A stretch of DNA of 64,000 nucleotides from assembly GCF_042434745.1 (NCBI RefSeq), contig NZ_JBHLSS010000009.1, one strand, 5' to 3'. This DNA is from Azotobacter paspali (GTDB taxonomy: Bacteria > Pseudomonadota > Gammaproteobacteria > Pseudomonadales > Pseudomonadaceae). The position numbers and the translations under genes are program-made. The notes under the pieces were generated by a model that saw only the letters and a program-made list of their open reading frames with translations, had not been told where the DNA came from and searched no databases. Positions 59,673 through 64,000 of this stretch are shown here, piece by piece (positions within the stretch are counted from its first letter, which is position 1; the number at the start of each line of letters is the position of its first letter).

Positions 59673-60749
59673 ATGCGAAAATGGCTGTTGCTGCTGGAAA
59701 GTGGCCTGCTGGTGGGGGGACTGCTCATGTCGTCCGCCGTCTGGCAGCAGAGGGCCGCGCTCGAACAGCCTCTGAGGCTCGCCGAGGAGCGTCTGCTGGA
59801 GGTTCCGAGCGGTGCCACGCCCAGCGGTCTGCTCAATCGTCTGCAGGACGAGGGACTGTTGCACGGGAGCTTCTGGCTGCGCCTGTACTGGCGCTTCAAT
59901 CTGTCTGAGCAGGGCATGCGCAGCGGCGAATATCGCTTGGAGCCAGGCATGACGGCCGCCGAACTGCTCGAACTCTGGCAGCGTGGCGAGGTGGTGCAGT
60001 ACAACCTCACTTTGGTGGAGGGCTGGAGCTTCCGTCAGGTTCGGGCCGCATTGGCCCGGATCGACAAACTGGAGCAGTCCCTGGAGGGGGTTTCCGATGC
60101 CGAACTGATGGCTCGGCTGGGTCAGCCGGATGCCCACCCGGAGGGGCGCTTCTTCCCCGATACCTACCGCTATGTGCGTGGCATGAGCGACTTCGAGCTG
60201 CTCAGGCAGGCCCATGCCCGCCTGCAGCAGGTGCTCGCCGAGGAATGGGCCGGACGGTCGCCGGACCTGCCCTACGCGACGCCCTACGAAGCGTTGATCA
60301 TGGCCTCGATCATCGAGAAGGAAACCGGCATTCCCCGCGAACGCGGGCAGATCGCCGGCGTGTTCGTGCGGCGCCTGGAGCAGGGCATGCTGCTGCAGAC
60401 CGATCCGACTGTCATCTATGGCCTAGGCGAGCGCTACAACGGCAAGCTCGGGCGCGCCGAGCTGCTCGCGACCACTCCCTACAACACCTATGTCCAGCCC
60501 GGCTTGCCACCGACGCCGATCGCTCTGCCGGGACGCGAGGCGATCCATGCGGCGCTGCATCCGGCGGAGGGCCGCGAGCTGTATTTCGTCGCCCGCGGCG
60601 ATGGCAGCCACATCTTTTCCGAAACCCTGGAGGCGCATAACCAGGCGGTGCGCGAGTACCAGCTTAAGCGCCGCGCCGATTACCGCTCCAGCCCATCGTC
60701 CGAGGCGGTGGAGCGTTCCGAGCGGCAAGACGACGAGGAAAACCCGTGA
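59673..60749 (+). CDS. mltG: Endolytic murein transglycosylase MltG
   Basis: Inner-membrane lytic transglycosylase that terminates nascent glycan strands. The 358-residue protein has a transmembrane anchor (LLLLESGLLVGGLLMSSAVW) and a LysM-like region (about 30-110). The YceG domain has GRFFPDTYRYVRGMSDFELL, the catalytic Glu in ALIMASIIEKETGIPRERGQ (about 216), LLQTDPTVIYGLG, and TPYNTYVQPGLPPTPIALPG. ATG 59673 is used; a GTG directly before it is in frame. Overlaps tmk by 4 bases. Confidence 0.93.
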   Translation: MRKWLLLLESGLLVGGLLMSSAVWQQRAALEQPLRLAEERLLEVPSGATPSGLLNRLQDEGLLHGSFWLRLYWRFNLSEQGMRSGEYRLEPGMTAAELLELWQRGEVVQYNLTLVEGWSFRQVRAALARIDKLEQSLEGVSDAELMARLGQPDAHPEGRFFPDTYRYVRGMSDFELLRQAHARLQQVLAEEWAGRSPDLPYATPYEALIMASIIEKETGIPRERGQIAGVFVRRLEQGMLLQTDPTVIYGLGERYNGKLGRAELLATTPYNTYVQPGLPPTPIALPGREAIHAALHPAEGRELYFVARGDGSHIFSETLEAHNQAVREYQLKRRADYRSSPSSEAVERSERQDDEENP

Positions 60750-61381
60750 GCCGAGGTCTTTTCATCACCCTCGAAGGGCCGGAGGGGGCTGGCAAGAGCA
60801 CCAATCGCGACTACCTCGCCGAAGGCCTGCGCGCCGCCGGCCGCGAGGTGGTGCTGACTCGCGAGCCGGGCGGAACGCCGCTGGCCGAGCGCATCCGCGA
60901 ACTGTTGCTGGCGCCCGCTAGCGAGCCGATGGCGGTGGACACCGAACTGCTGCTGGTCTTCGCCGCCCGCGCCCAGCATCTGGCCGGTGTGATCCGGCCA
61001 GCGCTGGTGCGCGGCGCCGTGGTGCTCTGCGACCGTTTCACCGATGCTTCCTATGCCTACCAGGGCGCTGGCCGTGGCGTGTCCGAGGAGCGCATCGCGA
61101 TCTTGGAGCATTTCGTGCAGGGCGATCTGCGCCCCGACCTGACCCTGCTCTTCGACCTACCGGTCGAGGTGGGGCTGGCCCGCGCCGCCGCCCGTGGCCG
61201 CCTGGATCGTTTCGAACAGGAGGGCCGCGCCTTTTTCGAAGCGGTGCGCCAGGCTTACCTGCGTCGCGCGGCGAACGATCCGGCCCGTTACCGGGTGGTT
61301 GATGCGGGGCGTCCCCTGGCGGAGGTCCAGCGCACACTGGATGGCCTGCTGCCGCAACTGCTGGAGTCGCGCGGTGGCTGA
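60746..61381 (+). CDS. tmk: Thymidylate kinase
   Basis: Phosphorylates dTMP to dTDP. The 211-residue protein has the P-loop FITLEGPEGAGKSTNRDYLA (about 6-25), the DR-x motif in VVLCDRFTDASYAYQGAGRG (about 92-111), and the LID region RGRLDRFEQEG. The GTG at 60746 overlaps the mltG stop. The stop overlaps the holB start by 8 bases. Confidence 0.95.
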   Translation: MSRGLFITLEGPEGAGKSTNRDYLAEGLRAAGREVVLTREPGGTPLAERIRELLLAPASEPMAVDTELLLVFAARAQHLAGVIRPALVRGAVVLCDRFTDASYAYQGAGRGVSEERIAILEHFVQGDLRPDLTLLFDLPVEVGLARAAARGRLDRFEQEGRAFFEAVRQAYLRRAANDPARYRVVDAGRPLAEVQRTLDGLLPQLLESRGG

Positions 61382-62360
61382 AGTCCATCCCTGGCAGCAG
61401 GATCTGTGGCGGCGGCTGGCAGGCCGCGATCGGCATGCCCACGCCTATCTGCTGCACGGTCCGGCCGGGATCGGCAAGCGGGCGCTGGCCGAACGCCTGG
61501 CGGCCCGCCTGCTGTGCCAAAGCCCAGCCGGCTTGGAGGCTTGTGGCCAGTGTAAGTCCTGCCGTCTGCTGCAGGCCGGCAGCCATCCGGATCATTTCCT
61601 GCTGGAGCCGGAAGAAGCGGACAAGGCGATTCGCGTCGATCAGGTGCGCGACCTGGTGGAGTTCGTCACGCAGACGGCTCAGCTCGGCGGGCGCAAGGTT
61701 GTCCTGCTGGAGCCGGCCGAGGCGATGAACCCGAACGCCGCCAACGCCCTGCTCAAGAGTCTCGAGGAGCCCTCCGGAGAGAGCGTGCTATTGCTGATCA
61801 GCCACCAGCCGAGCCGCCTGCTGCCGACCATCCGGAGTCGTTGCGTGCAGCAGGCCTGCCCGTTGCCGGGGGCCGCCGACAGTCTCGCCTGGCTGCGTCA
61901 AGCACTGCCGGAACAGAGCGAGGCGGAACTGGGCGAACTGCTCGTACTGGCCGGCGGCTCGCCGCTTTCCGCCTTGCGGCTGCATGGCGAAGGTGTGCGC
62001 GAGCAACGTGCGCGAGTAGTGGAGGGGGTGAAGCAACTGCTCAAGCAGCAGGCCAGCGCCAGCCAACTGGCCGAGGCCTGGAACAGTGTGCCGCTGCTGC
62101 TGCTGTTCGACTGGTTCTGCGATTGGAGCCTGCTGATCCTGCGCTATCAGTTGACCAGCGACGAGCGGGGCCTGGGGTTGGACGACATGGCCAGGGTCGT
62201 CCGCTACCTGGCGGAGAAGAGCGCGCAGTCCAGGGTCCTGGCCATCCAGGACTGGCTGCTGGCGCAGCGCCAGAAGGTACTCGCCAAGGCCAACCTCAAC
62301 CGTGTCCTGCTTCTCGAGGCGTTGCTCGTGCAGTGGGCAGGCCTGCCCGGGCCGGGCTAG
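61374..62360 (+). CDS. holB: DNA polymerase III delta' subunit HolB
   Basis: Clamp-loader subunit of the replicative polymerase. The 328-residue AAA+ family protein has AYLLHGPAGIGKRALAERLA (a Walker A-like loop) and the zinc module LLCQSPAGLEACGQCKSC (about 47-64). VVLLEPAEAMNPNAANALLK, SLEEPSGESVLLLIS and the SRC motif TIRSRCVQQACPL (about 155) follow. The GTG at 61374 is the only start fitting the conserved N-terminus VAEVHPWQQDLWRRLAGRDR; the frame opens earlier inside tmk. Confidence 0.92.
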   Translation: MAEVHPWQQDLWRRLAGRDRHAHAYLLHGPAGIGKRALAERLAARLLCQSPAGLEACGQCKSCRLLQAGSHPDHFLLEPEEADKAIRVDQVRDLVEFVTQTAQLGGRKVVLLEPAEAMNPNAANALLKSLEEPSGESVLLLISHQPSRLLPTIRSRCVQQACPLPGAADSLAWLRQALPEQSEAELGELLVLAGGSPLSALRLHGEGVREQRARVVEGVKQLLKQQASASQLAEAWNSVPLLLLFDWFCDWSLLILRYQLTSDERGLGLDDMARVVRYLAEKSAQSRVLAIQDWLLAQRQKVLAKANLNRVLLLEALLVQWAGLPGPG

Positions 62361-62394
62361 AATCGCTGCCCGAATCAGCCATCCGGAGACCTGC

Positions 62395-62751
62395 ATGAGC
62401 CTGCCATCCGGTCCGGGATCGTGTAACGGCATCCTGCCCCTGTCGATCAAGGACAAGTCGGTCCTTTACAGCTCCTACATGCCCTTTCTCAAGAATGGCG
62501 GCCTGTTCATCCCTACCGACAAGAGCTACAGGCTCGGCGACGAAATCTTCCTGCTGCTCAGCCTGATGGACGAGCCGGAGAAGATCCCGGTCGCCGGCAA
62601 GGTCGTCTGGATCACCCCGCCCGGTGCTCAGGACAACCGTGCCGCCGGGATCGGCGTGCAGTTCGGCGACGGCGACAAGCTGGCCCGCGACAGGATCGAA
62701 ACCTACCTGGCCGGCGCCCTGAAGTCGGACCACCCAACCCATACGATGTGA
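62395..62751 (+). CDS. pilZ: Type IV pilus assembly protein PilZ
   Basis: A 118-residue noncanonical PilZ protein required for type IV pilus biogenesis, acting with PilB and FimX. ILPLSIKDKSVLYSSYMPFL lies at about 19-38, then NGGLFIPTDKSYRLGDEIFL and GKVVWITPPGAQDNRAAGIG. The RxxxR c-di-GMP motif of canonical PilZ domains is absent, as in the founding member, so it is not expected to bind c-di-GMP. The ATG at 62395 has CGGAGA upstream. It overlaps the tatD region by a few bases. Confidence 0.94.
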   Translation: MSLPSGPGSCNGILPLSIKDKSVLYSSYMPFLKNGGLFIPTDKSYRLGDEIFLLLSLMDEPEKIPVAGKVVWITPPGAQDNRAAGIGVQFGDGDKLARDRIETYLAGALKSDHPTHTM

Positions 62752-62756
62752 TTCCC

Positions 62757-63542
62757 ATGCTGGTCGATTCCCACTGTCATCTCGATCGTCTCGATCTCGC
62801 CGCCCATGGCGGTTCCCTGGAGGCCGCGCTGGAGGCGGCGCGTGCCCGGGGGGTCGGACATTTTCTGTGTATCGGCGTGAGCGCGGACAACGCGGCCGCG
62901 GTCAAGGCGCTGGCCGAGCGTTATGCCGACGTGGATTGCGCGGTCGGGGTGCATCCGCTGGATGTCGAGCCCGATGCCGTGCCCGCCCTCGATTGGCTGA
63001 TCGGCGAACTCGCCCATCCGAGGGTGGTCGCCATCGGCGAAACCGGGCTGGACTATCACTACCGGCCGGAGGCCGCCGCCTTGCAGCAACAGGCCTTTCG
63101 CCTGCACCTGGAGGCCGCGCGCCTGACCGGCAAGCCGCTCGTCGTGCACACCCGCGCGGCGCGCGCCGATACCCTGCGGCTGCTGCGCGAAGCGGCGTTG
63201 TCGCAGGGCGGCGTGCTGCACTGCTTCATCGAAGACTGGGAGATGGCCCGCGCGGCGCTGGATCTCGGCTTCTATATTTCGCTGTCCGGCATCGTCACCT
63301 TCCGTAATGCCGAGGCCCTGCGCGAAGTGGCCCGGCAGGTGCCGGCGGACCGCCTGCTGGTGGAGACCGACGCGCCTTACCTGGCGCCGGCTCCCCATCG
63401 GGGCAAGCCCAACCTGCCGCAATACGTGCGCGAGGTTGCGGAGTTTCTCGCCGAGCTGCGGGGCGTTCCCTTCGAAACGCTGGCCGAACAGACCACCGCT
63501 AACTTTCACCGCCTGTTTCCGTTGGCACGGGTCGCCCGCTGA
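62757..63542 (+). CDS. tatD: TatD-family metal-dependent DNase
   Basis: A 261-residue TIM-barrel hydrolase of the TatD family (YcfH type). LVDSHCHLDRLDL at the start carries the first His pair, VAIGETGLDYHY the Glu, KPLVVHTRAARADTL and VLHCFIEDWEMA the later His residues, and LLVETDAPYLAPAPHRGKPN the final Asp. ATG 62757 matches relatives; an overlapping GTG at 62748 would extend it by three codons. It follows pilZ as in P. aeruginosa. Confidence 0.92.
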   Translation: MLVDSHCHLDRLDLAAHGGSLEAALEAARARGVGHFLCIGVSADNAAAVKALAERYADVDCAVGVHPLDVEPDAVPALDWLIGELAHPRVVAIGETGLDYHYRPEAAALQQQAFRLHLEAARLTGKPLVVHTRAARADTLRLLREAALSQGGVLHCFIEDWEMARAALDLGFYISLSGIVTFRNAEALREVARQVPADRLLVETDAPYLAPAPHRGKPNLPQYVREVAEFLAELRGVPFETLAEQTTANFHRLFPLARVAR

Positions 63543-63557
63543 TACTTTCCGCCACGC

Positions 63558-63674
63558 AAAAAAAACCCGGAGTCTGGGGGAGGAAACCGGGTTAAAAGCG
63601 TTAGGAGTAAGCGAAGGCATGCATTCCTCGAATGCCTTCGGCTGGCCTGGCATCGGGGGAAATGCCATGTCAGT
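63558..63674 (-). ncRNA. rgsA: Candidate small RNA RgsA (P16)
   Basis: A minus-strand transcript of about 117 bases is predicted. It ends with a terminator hairpin AACCCGG / CCGGGTT (63564-63570 with 63587-63593) and eight U. A second stem is CGAAGGCAT / ATGCCTTCG (63612-63620 with 63632-63640). The terminator loop carries a C-rich TTTCCTCCCCC segment (63571-63586). RgsA lies next to tatD in P. aeruginosa and is about this size; the identification rests on synteny and architecture, as I cannot align it. RgsA is RpoS-dependent and reported to repress acpP and fis. Confidence 0.65.
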
Positions 63675-63680
63675 AGAGGA

Positions 63681-63686
63681 AGTATC
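63681..63686 (-). promoter_or_regulatory. -10 element of the candidate sRNA, RpoS-like
   Basis: Minus strand CGATACTT (core GATACT) lies 7 bases before the inferred RNA start at 63674 and resembles the extended -10 of RpoS promoters (CTATACTT). No clear -35 is needed for such promoters. Confidence 0.45.
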
Positions 63687-63884
63687 GTCGCGGATCGGCT
63701 CCAGTCCAGTATGCGCTGTTTATTTTTTAAACGGTTTTGGAATACCTCCGCCGCTGCTGAGTACCGGGGATCCGTTTCGGCGCGCTGTGTCGTCGCTCGT
63801 CGTTCGTTCGAACGACCAGGCGTCGCTCCCCGCGCCTGGCTCCATGCGAAAACAGGCGCGGCTGCGGGAAGCAGTGTCGGCAGG

Positions 63885-64000
63885 CTAATCGGATGCCAGT
63901 TGGCGCAGGACCGCGAGGGTTTCGTCGAGCACTACGGTCGGCGTGTAGAAATGCGGCGACAGGCGGATTCCGCCGCCACGCTGGGCGCAGACGATCTGCT
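63885..64000 (-). CDS. Class V aminotransferase, C-terminal end (cut by window edge)
   Basis: Only the last 37 residues are in the window, ending ...RGGGIRLSPHFYTPTVVLDE then TLAVLRQLASD and TAG. The RGGGIRLSPHFYTP pattern, with Arg and His near the C-terminus, is typical of class V PLP enzymes of the cysteine desulfurase/aminotransferase group. The specific substrate cannot be told from this piece. Confidence 0.7.
   Translation of the reverse strand, partial: QIVCAQRGGGIRLSPHFYTPTVVLDETLAVLRQLASD

Noticed and set aside
1..64000. CRISPR array or phage region
   Set aside because: No regularly spaced direct repeats and no phage structural genes were seen on either strand.

Overview
The window is a high-GC chromosomal segment of a Pseudomonadaceae gammaproteobacterium. 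Gene order over almost the whole length follows the Pseudomonas core chromosome: moaB-moeA, slt, uup, fadBA, topA, sulA-lexA, psrA, nagZ, mtnP, mfd, gap, nqr, sthA, lolCDE, comEC, exbBD-lpxK-ycaR-kdsB-ptpA-murB, rne/rluC, sppA, then yceD-rpmF-plsX-fabDG-acpP-fabF-pabC-mltG-tmk-holB-pilZ-tatD. The AraC-type pobR remnant beside pobA and the amount of gene decay fit the Azotobacter branch, but the genus is an inference only. Layout: 0.3-4.4 kb holds a tRNA-Pro(CGG), a dead mobA, moaB, moeA and a lipid-kinase gene. 4.4-8.4 kb holds slt and uup. 8.4-12.9 kb is a gene graveyard: a usp gene, wrecked parts of a muxC/opmB-type efflux operon, two ends of an IS605-type tnpB, a lone integrating-conjugative-element lipoprotein gene, and the facing 5' ends of pobA and pobR. 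12.9-30.4 kb is housekeeping: beta-oxidation (fadBA), topoisomerase I, the SOS pair lexA-sulA with two LexA boxes, psrA, an L,D-transpeptidase, nagZ, mtnP, csiV, mfd and a long-form GAPDH. 30.7-32.8 kb is the most unusual locus. The Na+-translocating NADH:quinone reductase operon has collapsed into one 276-codon reading frame that joins the first ~158 residues of NqrA to the last ~118 of NqrF. The maturation genes apbE and nqrM still follow it, and NqrM has lost a family cysteine. 32.9-46.0 kb holds transhydrogenase, lipoprotein export (LolCDE), DNA uptake (ComEC), and a translationally overlapped exbB-to-murB operon for lipid A, KDO and peptidoglycan precursors. 46.1-53.3 kb holds rne (long leader, divergent from rluC), a HAD phosphatase, sppA and maf. 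53.4-63.5 kb is the fatty-acid/thymidylate/DNA-polymerase clamp-loader run, led by a consensus promoter in front of yceD. A small RNA matching the position and architecture of RgsA follows tatD. The window ends inside a class V aminotransferase gene. The main new observation is the nqrA-nqrF deletion fusion, with orphaned apbE and a degenerating nqrM. Secondary ones are the multiply broken mobA, the layered remnants between uup and fadB, and two probable leaderless starts (yceD, rluC).
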